The notes: generated by a model from the letters alone, not told the origin. A stretch of 64,000 nt of DNA from Miscanthus floridulus (GCF_019320115.1 NC_089591.1:17958502-18022501); one strand, 5' to 3'; positions 1 through 11,862 are shown, numbered from the stretch's first letter. Program-made: numbers and translations.

Positions 1-95
1 GTAGTAGTTTCATAATCTATAACTTTTAGTTTGCCTAGGTTTATTTTCTTATTTACTCTTTTAAGTTAATTGCTACATTATTTGGCACAATGCAG

Positions 96-3000
96 GTTAC
101 AATGTATAAGCAACAGCCAGAAGGGGATCACACTATGGGCTCAAGGTCTGGCATAACAAGTTCAGGTAACTCAAGTTCCCCAGATACTTACCTGATGCAC
201 AAATATTGGTCCTATGAAACCGAGTAGTGCTACTTATATGTTTGTTGCTTGGAACATTCTGCAGTTATCAGAACAGGTGATGGCAAACCATCTAATGGAA
301 ATATGATAATCCATGCAGGTCCTATCAAAGTGCAAGACATGCAGGGCGTTCAAAAGCAACCAAATCAAACTTCAAATCTGCAGGTTGTTGCTGGTGTACC
401 AGATTTACTTATTGGTCAGTCAAAACCACAGACTATTAAAACTGAGCCTAGTTTTCAGGAAAACAAGACAGCTCACTCTGTCGAGTTAGTGAGTGATGAC
501 CATGAAAGCAATAAGCAAGGTCTAGGGGAAGCTGCAGTTTTTTCAATCGTCCAAAAAGATTCATCCAAATCAACATATGGTTCAGAATGCCATGAACATC
601 CGCAATCTGAAACACAAAATCCGAGGCACACAGTTGCTGAGAATCCTAACTCAACTTTGGGTTCTGCAAAAGTTTGTACATCCTTTTCTGGTTCTATCTC
701 TATACCACCTGAGTTATCACACTCTTTGGCGTCTAAAGAACCGTCATCAGGGAATAGTGATTGTTCAAAGAAAGAGGAGTTGGTCTCACCAACTGTCAGC
801 AAACATGATTCCGTGAAATTTTCTGAAGATAGTTCCCAGGAAGTGACAAGGTACTCTGAGAAAGTTCAACTAAAAGGCTCACCGCCTTCTGCTCCAAAAT
901 CATCTCAAGCTAGTAGAATACATGTGTCTACAGTCAAAAATAGATTACCCGTGCCAAAGGAGCAATCACAGAAGATAGCCCTCACTGGAGGCACCTCAGC
1001 AAGATCATTCCATGGAGAAGTGCCATCACTTCAGTCTCGTAATAAGGCAGTAGCTTCTAGTTCTTCCCAGAAAAAGGACAAGATCCACCAGCGCATCATT
1101 AATGTCACACAAGATAGTTCCAATAATTCAGCATCAACTGAGCTGCGTGCATCTGATTCGGCTGCCCCATTGAGCGATGAACAGGTATGAAGATCATAAA
1201 TTGTCCCAACTCCAATTTTTTAGTGAAAAATTCCTCTTTTCTCACTTTTTTATGAAAACAATTCTGTAGCTTGCATTATTGTTGCATCAACAATTGAACA
1301 GCTCCCCCAGAGTACCGAGGGTGCCACGTTGCCATCAAGCAGCTGGTGCACAGATGCTTCATCCAACTGGAGCTTCTGTTTTTTCTAAGCGGTATTCATC
1401 ACATGGAGGAAGGGATCATGCAGCGGTAAGGTTACTAGCACCTGGAGGACATAAAGTCTACCTTTTTTATGCCGATTCACCATATTTGGTTTCTAATGTT
1501 GTGATGCTTCCCTGGGAGTGCAGGTTATAAAAAAGAGAAATAGAGATGATTCATTAAAAGATAGCGAGGACACCAAGAGGACAGAAAAAAGACATAGAGT
1601 TTCTAGCACAGAGCATGCTCCTGTGAAAGACTCATGCAGATCAGCTGAAAATATAGCATCAGAACAGAAAAATCGTGGCATATGTTCAACTGGTGCCAAC
1701 ACTGGTTTAGCAAAGGATGATTTGATGGATACTATTGTTTCACACAATTTACCTGGTATGTACTTCAGAGTTCAGACTGCCCATTTCATCTGGTTTTGTA
1801 TACTGTGAAAGTCTGTAAGTGGCCATATATTCTACGTACAGGATTGATTGATGAAATTATCAGTAAAGACAGGAATATAACATATGGGGAACTCTGTGAC
1901 GCTATCCATCAGGTATACAGTTTTTTTAGTATAAGCACATGTCTATATTCTGGGTGCTCATGCTGATTATATTATACTTTTCAGCATTTCAGGGATTCAA
2001 GGAAATCCAATGGGGGAGATTCTGTGTATCGCAGCTATGTGGATGCCATCAACGACTGTCTAAGGAAGAGGAGGGAATGGGCTCACCTTGTTGACCAAGC
2101 TTCAAAGGTAAGTTTATGGGCTTCATCATTGCTTGTCATTTTATCTGGTTGCACTTTCCTGTATGGAGTAAGGATGCAAGCTCCACTTGTTTTGGGTCAT
2201 TGGGTTGACTCAAAACTTGCTAAAATGAACTAAAATGGCATGCCACATAATTAATTTAGGGGGAGGAATGAACTAAAACGGTTGGCCATCAATAATTGGT
2301 GTTGGATGGCTGATCGCCTTGCCAAATGACTCTGCCTCATCCATCTACTTGCCCGCTTTGTGACCAGGCTGAAGAATCAATTCAGCACATTCTCATCTCC
2401 TGTGTTTTTACTCAGCACGTCTGGTTCCTTATCTTCCGCAAACTGAACTTCTGCCTTCAAAAACTCGGCCGGCGAGGGAAGAAAATACTGCCCCCACAGC
2501 ATTGTTTGCAAGAAGAAACCTTAATCTTCAACCGACTGATACCCCCCCCCCCCCCCCCCCCCCCCCTATGGCACTCCGTCACTACCCCTGGTAGGACTGC
2601 ACTGCTGACACAGGCTGACTGCCACCGTTGCCACAGGTCGGCGCCCTGGCACTGTTTTATGGGTTGCCAGCGAGGGAGGTTTTTTATCCAACCCTGAAAT
2701 TTGCTCCCACAGGGAGGTGGTACTCATGAGTCACAACCACTAGGCTATGAACACTTCCACTGAATTTGGCTGCCTTGGCGCCTTCAGTCAGTACCTCCTG
2801 TTTTTTGGGCTGGTGGAGCAGCAATATCAGGTCAATACCCAAGGAGATGCATAATGGGCTCAATTCTCTAATAATTCTTGTATCATGGGAGATTTGGAAG
2901 CATCAGAATGCCTGTGTGTTTGAGGGTATTTTCCTAAACATTCAGGCCCTGCTTCAAAATGTGTCTGATGAGTGTTGTTTGTGGACCGGTGCTTCTAAGT

Positions 3001-4105
3001 TCCATTTCCTACTTAAGGTCACTTGCCCCTGATTCTTAGCATTGGGGTGCTAGTCTGGTTACTTTATATTTTTTCCTAAGCGTGTGAGTGTGGTGTGCTT
3101 GGATGGGGCTGTTTTACTCTCATCTTCTTTGTACCTCTTTTCTCTCAATGAAATGACATGCAGCTCTCCTACGTTGTTCGAGGAAAAAAAAACATAATTA
3201 ACTGACCTGGAAAACACCAATGAGTACCCACTTGCAGCCCGATGCATAGTTACTTCTGTGATGTTCCAAACTCCCTTTCCCCTCATTGCACGCCATGGAA
3301 CGTAGATTTGATTGTGTTCTAGCATGTGGGTTGTCATTTAGCATTGTTCTTGTTATTTGCTAAATGTCTCATGTTTTCAAATTTCAGTCATAACATTAAC
3401 CAAATTGGGTGCCTAGTCTTGTGCCATGATTGTATATGCTATGTGACATCATTAGTAAGCTTCCATGCCTTCCCGAGAAACCTGCCTTAGGGTGCTTGTG
3501 TATAACTACCCATAGTAGTAGACTTTCAGATATCAGCAATAGTAATCTAAACTGTCCAATTTAGAAGTTCCATTTTGTCTCAGAAATAGTGTTTATCTAC
3601 TGTAGTATTCTTTTTAGTATTAACAATTTCTTTGTTTTTGGTTTGATTTGATAGCTGCTGATTTATTTTATTGATTTTGTTTCTGTTTCTTCTTAGTTTG
3701 ATGTTGAAGAATCATTTCAACTGACTTTTGTTTCAGATGAATTCAAATAAGCGGCAAAAAGGGGAAAATAACTCATTGTTGGCTGACGTACTGGAAGCAG
3801 AGAACATGAGAACCGGACCTGAAAGGGATTCAGACGGGAGTGCTGATTTGCATCGGGATGACCAGCCTAGGGGCAAATGGAAGGGTCGGAAACGCAGGCG
3901 ACTTGAGCTCAAAGGTAGGAGAGTCAGGGATACAAGGAAGAGATCCAGCATTGATTCTTCCTCAGAAGATGCTGCTGCCACCTTGTCTGATTCCAGTAGT
4001 GACAGAAATAATAACCCCATGGATGACAAAAACAAAGAAGATAATTCTGTTGCCCCAGAAATTGGTGGTTACATAGACGCTAAGGGTGCAGATTCAAGTT
4101 CATAG
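96..4105 (+). CDS. C-terminal seven exons of a plant nuclear protein, probably of a PHD/RING-finger-like family (5' end outside window)
   Basis: Exons read by splice sites and frame: 96-165, 265-1184, 1270-1425, 1524-1755, 1842-1912, 1985-2107, 3737-4105. All introns are GT...AG, every junction keeps frame, and together they give 1941 nt, 646 residues plus TAG. The protein is Ser/Lys-rich and probably disordered at first. Exon 3 begins LALLLHQQLNSSPRVPRVPR, a motif I associate from memory with a plant RING/FYVE/PHD zinc-finger family. Exons 5-6 form a compact segment (GLIDEIISKDRNITYGELC then CLRKRREWAHLVDQ) that may be a small helical DNA-binding fold. The last exon has a basic cluster (GKWKGRKRRRLELKGRRVR) that fits a nuclear localisation signal, then an acidic Ser-rich tail. 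The finger itself would be upstream. The TTG at 249 is not a start; it lies in intron 1. Gene structure is well supported; the family name is from memory. Confidence 0.85.
2255..3191 (+). mobile_element. 5'-truncated LINE (non-LTR retrotransposon) in the last intron
   Basis: Lies in the 1.63-kb intron between the last two exons, same strand as the gene. Around 2295-2460 the translation gives WCWMADRLAK and, after a frameshift near 2325, CPLCDQAEESIQHILISC followed by HVW: the zinc-binding domain at the C-terminal side of plant LINE reverse transcriptases (zf-RVT). Near 2846-2935 comes SLIILVSWEIWKHQNACVFE, the usual tail of the same ORF. A short A-run ends at 3191 and is followed by ACATAATTAA (3192-3201), which also occurs at 2245-2254; I read this as the target-site duplication. 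The stretch about 2490-2765 does not fit the LINE ORF and may be a further insertion. The exact 5' junction is uncertain because a short sequence (aatgaactaaaa) is repeated on both sides of it. Confidence 0.75.
2542..2566. repeat. Homopolymer run of 25 C
   Basis: Uninterrupted C tract inside the intronic LINE, next to the part that does not match the LINE ORF. Length may be affected by sequencing or assembly error. Confidence 0.9.
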
Positions 4106-4925
4106 GATTCAACTGGTGGTATATGCATATGACTGGAACTGAATCTTGTGGCGAATTTTCATTTTGGTCAGTGTTTGATGTATTTCTTTTATCCATCTAC
4201 ATATCTTGGACCAAAAAGAAAAATGGTCACTGCAGTCTGCATCACTGTCCCTTGAGAGCAGGAAACGAATCGTCCTGAGTCCTGACTCCTGACTCCTGAG
4301 TTCGTCTCTAACAAATATGTTGTTATGTTCAGCAATAGTGTATATATTGTTAGTCAGAACTTAGCCTTGTGCTATTATGATAGAATTAGTTGCCTGATAA
4401 CAAATGTTGTTTTGTTTATTTAATGTAATAACTAACGGACCGTCTTGTGTATCAGGGAATTAAGTAGACATTTTTGTGTCAATTATGATAAATTGTTGGA
4501 TTGCTATGTTAAATAACTCTGTTCTGGTTTTTGACCACTTGTCTATTCGCTAAGGCATGTAACCTGTAATATGCAAACTACTAGTATTCAATTTCTGTGG
4601 CTCGTTTTCATTCATCTCATTTCAGTTCGTCAGCTCCACAAACTATGTGCACCTTTGATTCAAAATATAAGTTGTCCTAGGATTCATGTGTCCAATGATT
4701 ACAAATTATAAGTTGTATTAAGATTCATGTGAGTCCAATTCATGTATATTTTGGTTCTGTTTTGTTTTAGTTCGTCATATTCATATTATTTGGGTTCAGT
4801 TTTGACATCAATATAGGAAGTAACTAGTTAATATACCTGTGCATTGTGACGGGATAAAAAACTAATATAATTTAAAAGATATAATTTATTTTTATATTGT
4901 TTTTGAAATTGTTGAGGCCCCTACC
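4106..4925. other. 3' UTR and intergenic stretch without a gene
   Basis: AT-rich sequence after the stop codon. No ORF with recognisable similarity. It holds a short run of CCTGACT/CCTGAGT repeats (about 4270-4300) and an imperfect duplication of about 42 bp (about 4658-4740, containing ataagttgt and gattcatgtg) of the kind seen in small MITE-like repeats. The polyadenylation site of the upstream gene should be in the first few hundred bases. Confidence 0.6.
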
Positions 4926-6237
4926 TTTTTTTTTGTATTATGTAAAAAAGAGAGTATTTACTTTTTACATAGCTTGCAAAGCTCAAAAAAAGAAAAGGAT
5001 TTACAACTATGAGAAATTCTCGCACCACAACTCTAATTCTACCTTCCTAACATGCTTGGCTTTGATGTAAACCAAACCAAGCTCCTCTTTAAAAGTAGTC
5101 TTCCATCTGCTGAGGCTATGTGTTTCTCTGTCAAAGATGATTCCATTTCTTGTTTTCCAAATGACCCAACACGCTATGATCATGATCTCTCTAAAAATGG
5201 ATTTGTCAAAGATGGTTCTTGCTGAAATCACCATGTCTAGGGGTTTCGGAGCCAGGTTCTAGTGGATTGAGATAGAATTAATTCCAGCATGCAGTACTAA
5301 AGGGGCATTAAAAAAAAAGAGATGAAACTTGTTTCCTCACAAGTTATTGCACAACACAGTCATCTAGATGCCTGTTTTTCCTTCTTAGCAAGTTCTCTCT
5401 TAAAAGAAGCCAAAAGAAAAACTTGTGTTTCCCAAGATTGCAAGAGGACCAGAGCCAAGAAAACAAAGGTGAGGCTATTTTGATTCCTTGGAGCTGAGCA
5501 TAGGCCTTTTTAGATGAGTATAAATCTGATCCCCCACTTATACTTCCAGTATCTTCTGTATTTTCACCCCAGCTGCTCTCCTCAATTAGTGTTTGCAGTT
5601 CCTCTAGTTGTTCTGCTGCTGCAATGGACAAAGGTAGGTTAAAGACTCTGGATGGGGAGTTGTCAAGGAAATAGCTGATAGAGCAATTTTTTCCTGAGCT
5701 GCAAGTGGTGAGGTTTCTAAAATTTTCTATTAACTTGAGAACATCCTTCGACCAGAAGGACCGAACTGGACCTCTTGTATGGGGTGGTGGTAGAGCTTTG
5801 TCCAAGCTAAATGTACCTAGGGTATGTCTGCATGGTTATAAAATTTATCAAGATACTTGATAAGGAGGGTTGTATTCTGGTTTTGGATATTGGTAATTCC
5901 AAGACCTTTTGGTCGGCAAGCTGTTTCTCAGGCAGCAAGACATGAGCCCTTCCTATTGATGTCACCTCAGAGACAATGCATTCTATATCTATCAATGTGA
6001 TTGGTTACCTTTAGGGGATTTGCAGGCAGCACATGTAGAAGGTAGATAAAGCTAACAAATCGAGTTTACCAAAATAAGTCTCCCATGGTAAGAAAGGAGA
6101 TTGCTGATTCCACCAAGCCTTTGTTCAAATTTGTTGAGCAGAGAACTGAAGTCATGAATGTTAGGCCTATGAGTGCCAAGAGGAAGCCCTGGATATGTGA
6201 AGGTGAAGTTGCATCTAGCCCTTTAGTGGGTTTTAGA
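4926..6237 (-). pseudogene. 3' part of a LINE: end of RT, zf-RVT domain and C-terminal tail, broken
   Basis: Read on the - strand from about 6237 to 4926. Fragments in order: an RT-thumb/linker part (around 6070-6240 and 5810-6000; one frame gives LGITNIQNQNTTLLIKYLDK, typical of plant LINE ORF2 after the RT core); then the 5344-5805 frame containing SSKKAYAQLQGIK and FFFWLLLRENLLRRKNRHLDD, a clear zf-RVT lead-in; then the 5007-5234 frame with IIACWVIWKTRNGIIFD, the usual C-terminal tail. Several frameshifts and stops separate them. A poly-T at 4926-4934 (poly-A on the - strand) marks the 3' end. The 5' side is cut where the Copia-type LTR begins at about 6238. The RT catalytic core is absent. 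Confidence 0.75.
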
Positions 6238-7306
6238 TGATTGAATGACAACGTGATTAAAGGTCTAACCTGTTTGCTAAGTGATGAACAGGAATGTGTT
6301 ATCTCACAGGTACTTGATGAAAGCTAAAATGATGTGTTATTGTACAAACAATCTAGTTCAAACACAAGACAACAATGCAAATGTAATTCTTGCAAGGCTT
6401 ATTTTTTGTGTGGGATTTCTATGATTTATCATAAAACAAGCACGTTGAGAGTTAATTAATGAGACATAGGGGATTGCATATGGAATGGTCTCATATTTGA
6501 AGCTTGCTATACAAATGAAATGATAAATTATGATGTTAATGGATGATTCAACACAAGGTGTGACTTGATGGCTTGAGATGGTGAAGATAGCAAGGAAAGA
6601 CTTCGAGGTACTAAGCAAAGGTGAAGGGCAAGCGACGGCTTGGCGACCGAAGAACCTAGCTAGGGTGAAGAAGAAAGTGATGGTCACATTGAAATGAGGA
6701 ATCAAATATATTGGATATATTATTGAAAGTGACTTGATACATTTGAAGTTAACTCACATTTATTAAATGGAATCAAGTCACATGCTCAAGATGGCTATGC
6801 TCAAGAAGAAAATCAAAATTGACATGTTGACACCCTCATTTGATGAAGATCGAGAGCTATGGCATTTGGTTTGAAGAAAATCAACTCAAGAGGTTTAAGC
6901 TTCATTTTCATTTAATCTTGAGTAAATAGGTATGCCGTACTATTAAGAGGGATGCATCATGTTGATAGATGATCATTCATAAGTGCTCAAACCAATCCAT
7001 GTGAGGTTTGAGAGAGAGAGAGAGACGCAAGATCGAGCTAACTTACCTTGATGTGGCTGGTATGCCTACTGGACATGTCCGGTAGGAGCATGGTCACAGT
7101 GACAACTTTTGTGTTCTCGAGTTTGGTTCGTTAGAAGTACTAACTCGGATTGGGAGTTCCAGGAGTCGGAAGTCCCGGCGAGTGTCGGGAGTCTCAGGAG
7201 TCAGAAGTCCTGGCAATCATCGGGAGTTCTAAAGCTTCGCACGCCTTTAACCTTCTAACATTGGCACGGTGTAAGTCATACCGGACATGTCCGGTATGCC
7301 CAGTAT
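6238..7306 (+). mobile_element. Left half of a Copia-type (SIRE/Maximus-like) LTR
   Basis: Begins TGATTGAATGACAACGTG directly after the LINE fragment; no coding content. It continues at 20723 after the nested insertions. The recombined sequence has the look of a long grass Copia LTR: a TATA box in the right half and an end reading ttcacccccctctaggtgg. It holds a (GA) run near 7010-7025, an imperfect duplication of about 40 bp at 7150-7230, and two palindromes centred on CATG. No internal region was recognised, so it may be a solo LTR; a clean target-site duplication was not found. Confidence 0.5.
7278..7297. repeat. Perfect 20-bp palindrome ATACCGGACATGTCCGGTAT
   Basis: Exact inverted repeat 10 bp before the TRIM insertion point. 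The core GGACATGTCC recurs at 7071-7080 and 21436-21445, and GACATGTC at 21415-21422, all within the same interrupted LTR. Confidence 0.9.
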
Positions 7307-7554
7307 TGTAACGCCCTAGAGTCCAAACGGCTCAGATCCACCCTACACGCTGAGCAAACGACACCTACCATCATCCCACTTACGCTTTCGTCCTCGCTTC
7401 GCGTAAAAGGATTAACCCAGGGATTGTGGGATGGACTCTAGAAGCCTTATATGTTGGTCTATCCCACCTTTAACAACCAAGATGGGACTAAACTCTCCAC
7501 AATATCTCATCAACTTGCATATGGGCCAAATTCCAAACTGGGCTGGATGTCACA
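7307..7554 (-). repeat. Left LTR of the TRIM-like element
   Basis: 248 bp, ends TGT/ACA; matches 7767-7810 joined to 20509-20722. Confidence 0.75.
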
Positions 7555-7766
7555 TACACCCCCCTCAAAGGAACCGATGTCCTCGTCGGCCCAACACACC
7601 CACAACCGGGCAAACGATGATCAGGAACGTTCCCTCTTAGCACATGTAGCTGTGCGCACATGTGCCATGTCGTGCACCCCGCAGGGCCTACACACGCAAT
7701 GAACCCCATGTCTGCGCCCCTGGCCCGCACGCGCCTGTGCTCGTGAAGGTCGGCTCTGATACCATT
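7555..7766 (-). other. Non-coding interior of the TRIM-like element
   Basis: 212 bp carrying only the purine tract and the primer binding site. ORFs that cross it on either strand are chance frames in GC-rich sequence. Confidence 0.6.
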
Positions 7767-7810
7767 TGTAACACCCTAGAGTCCAAACGACTCAGATTCA
7801 CTTTGCACGC

Positions 7811-8282
7811 TGTGGGGGGTATTAACCCCTATACCCTTACGTCTAGGCTTTGGCCGGCCCGGATCAGGGGGTCTGGCCCACTAGAAGACGACGCGTGGTC
7901 CGGCCAATCTGTTCGGAATCCCGTGCAAGGAATCAAGATAGATTTGGAGGTCAAGCAAGATCCTGGTCGGTTAGAATAGAAATCCTTATCCGGCCACCTA
8001 TGGCAATTGTAACTGGCTAGGATTAGTTTCCAGATCTGTAACCCTGCCCCCCAGACTATATAAGGCGGGCAGGGGACCCCTCTAAAAAACATCTCTCATT
8101 GACATACAACAATACAATCAGACGCAGGACGTAGGTATTACGCCTTTACGGCGGCCGAACCTAGATAAAATCTCGTGTCTGTCTTGCGTCACCATCTTGT
8201 TTGTAGCTTGCGCATCTGTCTGCCGATAATCTACTACCTTGGGCATACCCCTAGGTAGACTGCCGACCATATTTCGTCGACA
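7811..8282 (+). repeat. 5' LTR of the Tat element
   Basis: Starts TGTGGGGG, ends TCGACA. A TATA box (TATATAA, 8057-8063) lies about mid-LTR and would start the element's transcript shortly downstream. Directly repeated at 20034-20503. Confidence 0.93.
8057..8063 (+). promoter_or_regulatory. TATA box of the Tat 5' LTR
   Basis: TATATAAGG in a GC-rich setting; conserved in the 3' LTR at the equivalent place. Confidence 0.6.
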
Positions 8283-8283
8283 G

Positions 8284-8300
8284 TGGCGCCAGGTAGGGGG
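8284..8300 (+). promoter_or_regulatory. Primer binding site of the Tat element
   Basis: TGGCGCCAGGTAGGGGG, one base after the 5' LTR. The TGGCGCC start is usual for tRNA-primed plant Gypsy elements; I cannot name the tRNA with certainty. Confidence 0.7.
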
Positions 8301-8328
8301 TATGCGTACTGCTCTCCAGGCGAACAAG

Positions 8329-10800
8329 ATGGTCATCATCCCCGGTTCCATGGCTACGCCGAACGGCCTCACGTTCACCATCGGCCAGATCACCTGGACC
8401 ACTGGCTCCGACGACTTCATCGCCATGACCCCGGAGGAGGCGCGGTTCAATCTGCGTCGACCACTGCTTCACCTGCATCGGCTATGGCTCCGACCATGGT
8501 GGATCTGGCTCCGACCACGCCAGCATCGTCTTCAGCCACTGCCGACAACCCGTCGTCCGCTTCCTCGCTACAAAGGGAGGCAGATCGACAACACCGACCT
8601 GCTCGACTCCATCGATCGGGTCGGCACCAAACTTGCCGAAACCCTAGGCTCTAGTAAGTTCGATTCAAAGTCAACCTAATGAGCAGGTAACTACTACCCA
8701 CAACAGATCTACCCGACCAGCTCGGGCCAGTCATCCTGCACGACTCGGTACGGATCTCGTGGTCACATCTACTCCTGAAGGGCGCTCCGTTCGTCGCCGG
8801 CCAGCCCCTGCGATGGGTCTCCGGCTCTCCGAGTACGAAGCCTCGATGGAGAACCACCAGGCCCAGCCCTACGGCCTACGCAACTTCGTCAACATGGTCC
8901 GGATTGAGGATTATCAAGAAGGATCGGTCCACATAGTTCAAGAGGGTGGCTCAAGCTCCTCGTCCGGCATCGCATCTAATGCCTCCGTCCACACCGAGCT
9001 CCAGCATCATGACGATGAAGGCGTTGAATACGATCTGGATATCCCAGACCATGCCCCAGGATTCCCACGATTCCCATCCTTCCCACCAAGGCGAGGAGAC
9101 TTGATCAATGTTGTCAGTAATGACGAACCACCGGCAGTCGGCGAAACAGAACAAGAAAGGCTAGCACGCGAAGCACGCAATATTGACCGGTTTAATCGCC
9201 GACAAATCGAAGCCGAGGCAGAAGAGGAGGCCCGACGCATAAGGGTCCAGCCACGCTGACCTTAACAATGCCTTTGACAGGGTGGGGGACAAGCAGGTCT
9301 TCAGGACTCCAAGCGCCAACGTAGCTGTTGCTATGGCGACAATGCAACGACTACCCAATACCCCTAGAAACTCAGGCAGTTCATGATGATATACAAGCTT
9401 ACCTGACGGCTGCTATGGCCCAGACCGCAGAGATTGTAAATCAAGCCTCGGGCTCCATCCGTCTCAGTCGAATCAAGCCACAGCCGCCAGTACTCAAGTC
9501 GCTCACAGCCACCCAACCAACGTGGCTCGCGCAACAACGACCCATCAGACAACCGTCAAGGCAGAAACGGTGGCCATGATGGTGGTCGGGACGACAACCG
9601 CCGTCGGGATGACAACCGCCGTGACTACCAGGACGACAACCGCCGAGACAACCGCGATAATCGCCGCGATAACCACGGTCGTAGGGTTAATCAGGGTGGC
9701 AACCGAGATCGCCGTGATGGCAATAACGATCTCCGCCATTACCTCGGAGAACGCGATCTGCGCGATCGCATTAACCAAAGAGCCAACGATCGTGCATCCC
9801 ACGAAAGCTATCGCCGTATGGAATATGATACTGCCCACGGCCCTCCGGGTTTGAAGCAGTTTACTCCGCACCTTCGCCAAGTCATATGGCCCAAGAACTT
9901 CAAGCTCGAAAAACTTCAGAAGTACGACGGCAAGGAGAACCCCGAATTATGGGTCATGCTCTACGAAACCGCGTGCAGATCAGCCATGGCTGACGAGCAC
10001 GTCATGTCTAACTACTTCCCAGTCGCTGTCGGCCATGCAGGCCACCAATGGCTGGTCAGCTTGCCGGTGAACTACTTTGATTCTTGGCAAGAGCTCAAGC
10101 AAGCTTTCATCGACAACTTCATTGCTACTTGCGAGCAACCCGGCAACAAATATGATCTGCAGCGGATTCGAGATCCGAAAGATGAGCCACTACGCGAGTA
10201 CGTCCGGCGTTTCTCGAGATGCGCATCAAGGTCCCGTCAATCTCCGACAATGAGGCAATTGAGGCTTTCATCACTGGTCTCCGCTTCCACGATGCCCTAC
10301 GGGACAAGCTCCTCCGCAAGAGACCTGAATCAGTCACAGCGCTCCTGGCCACTGCCAAGAAATATGCGGATGCCGACGATGCTAAAAAGATAATCATCGA
10401 AGAAGCAGCAAGGGTTCCACGCTCCGACCACCCCCCACACCACGACGACTACCGGCAACCATGGTCGGAACGACAATTTTGATCGCCGCAACCAGCGCAA
10501 CGACCCCCGCGACCACCGCGACCAGCGTAATCAGCGGCGTAATCGCCGTGACGATTACAGGGGCAAGCGTGCTCGGAAGACGACGGCGAGGTCAACACCG
10601 TTAAGAAAGGTGGCGGACGTCGCAACTACGAAGAAGACTATGCCAAAGCATTGAAAGGACCCTGCCAGCTCCACCCCAAGTCAAACCATACCATGGAGAA
10701 TTGCCGTGTTCTCAAGTCTATCTACACGCGTCAACAGGCTCCGGATACGTCCGACAAGCCTAACGACGCAGGGGAACAGCGCAACGAGGACAACGATGAT
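8329..10800 (+). pseudogene. gag: gag of the Tat element, frameshifted
   Basis: Nucleocapsid/capsid protein that would package the element RNA. Pieces: a start-proximal frame at about 8329-8450; the frame 8759-9259 containing YGLRNFVNMVRIEDYQEGS and ERLAREARNIDRFNRRQIEA; then a low-complexity RDDNRR/RDNRD stretch around 9540-9800 that is only sensible in one frame; then the capsid-like core at 9818-10230 (FKLEKLQKYDGKENPELW, FDSWQELKQAFIDNF), continuing in another frame at 10219-10482 (ISDNEAIEAFITGLRF). A zinc-knuckle variant, CQLHPKSNHTMENC (C-x2-H-x4-H-x4-C), lies at about 10662-10703. Frameshifts near 9260, 10225 and 10480 break it. The basic Arg/Asp-rich linkers are usual in Tat gag. Confidence 0.8.
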
Positions 10801-11665
10801 GAAGACGCTAGATCCCCGTCACAAGTACGTCAAGCCAACCGATCGCGTCCACACCATCATTGGAGGCAAAGTGTCCATCGAGACCAAACGAGAACGCAAG
10901 CTGCTCGCCCGCGCCTGCTTGAACGTGGCCAACACCGACAACCTCATCGCCGATCCATGGCTCCCTCCTTGGTCTCACCGTGAGATCTCCTTCAGTAGAA
11001 AGGACCAATGGGCTACAATACCTGAGCCAGGACATTTTCCCTGGTCCTCGATCCTTGTATCAACAAGGTTCAGTTCGACAGAGTGCTGATTGACTGGCGG
11101 CAGTTCCATCGATATACTGTTCAAGAACAGTCTGCCAGCCCTGAAGATAACCCAGGCGGATCTCAAGCCATACGAGGCATAGTTCTAGGGTGTCCTCCCT
11201 GGACAGAGCTCTACACCTCTCGGGCAGATCACGCTACCTGTGCAATTTGGTACCCCGGACCACTTCCGCACCGACTACGTCAACTTCGTGGTCGCTGACT
11301 TCGACGGCACCTACCATGCTATCCTTGGTCGACCATCGCTCACCAAATTCATGGCCATACCTCACTATAGGTATTTGGTGCTCAAGATGCCTACCGAGAA
11401 AGGGGTTCTAACTCTCAGGGGCAACGTATACGCAGCTTATACCTACGAGGACGATAGCTTCAAAATAGCAGAGGCTCACGACCTCTCTATTCGCATGGCT
11501 GAGACCATGCTCGACGCCAAGAAGACCTCAGCCGACCACCTAGAGATCCCAGAGCTCGAGGCTCCATGCAAGAACATCAAGTCCAAAGAGCACAAGGCGA
11601 TCCAGCTGGTCGACGGTGATCCCAGCAAAACGGCCCTTATCGGGGCCAACCTGGATCCTAAATAG
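10801..11665 (+). pseudogene. Retropepsin (aspartic protease) region of the Tat element, frameshifted
   Basis: Would cleave the Gag-Pol precursor. The catalytic segment begins VLID at about 11083-11094 and is then interrupted: one extra base near 11095 shifts the frame inside the active-site motif. The C-terminal half is readable in the frame 11240-11665, with FVVADFDGTYHAILGRPSL, where AILGRP is the conserved second motif of retropepsins. The linker to RT follows (DPSKTALIGANLDPK), ending at a TAG. The break lies in the catalytic motif itself, so this copy cannot make active protease without recoding. Confidence 0.75.
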
Positions 11666-11862
11666 GAAGACGCGCTCGTCAGGTTCTTGAGGAGCAACGT
11701 GAGTGTGTTCGCATGGAAACCTGCTGACATGCCCGGTGTACCTCGGAACTTGATCGAGCACTCCTTAAATGTCGACTGGCAAGGCCAAACCTATCAAGCA
11801 GAAGCTACGATGGTTCGCTCGCTGACAAAAAGGAGGCGATTAGGGTAGAAGTTACATGGCTT

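Noticed and set aside
249..264. TTG at 249 as the start of a 313-residue protein
   Set aside because: Exon 96-165 joins 265-1184 in frame through a GT...AG intron (166-264); 249 is intronic.
473..802. Antisense ORF across the large exon of the left-edge gene
   Set aside because: Shadow of the coding exon; no recognisable domain. The same holds for 3733-4035.
2575..2760. tRNA-like or SINE-like sequence after the C tract
   Set aside because: Some text resembles a T-loop and anticodon arm, but no cloverleaf could be built.
7662..8092. ORFs on both strands spanning the TRIM interior and Tat LTR
   Set aside because: They cross element borders (TSD and LTR start) and are GC-driven chance frames; the one at 19935-20201 is the same LTR frame.
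9545..9880. Apparent transmembrane-rich ORFs in the Tat gag
   Set aside because: Frame-shifted reading of the RDDNRR-type low-complexity gag repeat gives Ala/Val/Thr-rich artefacts.
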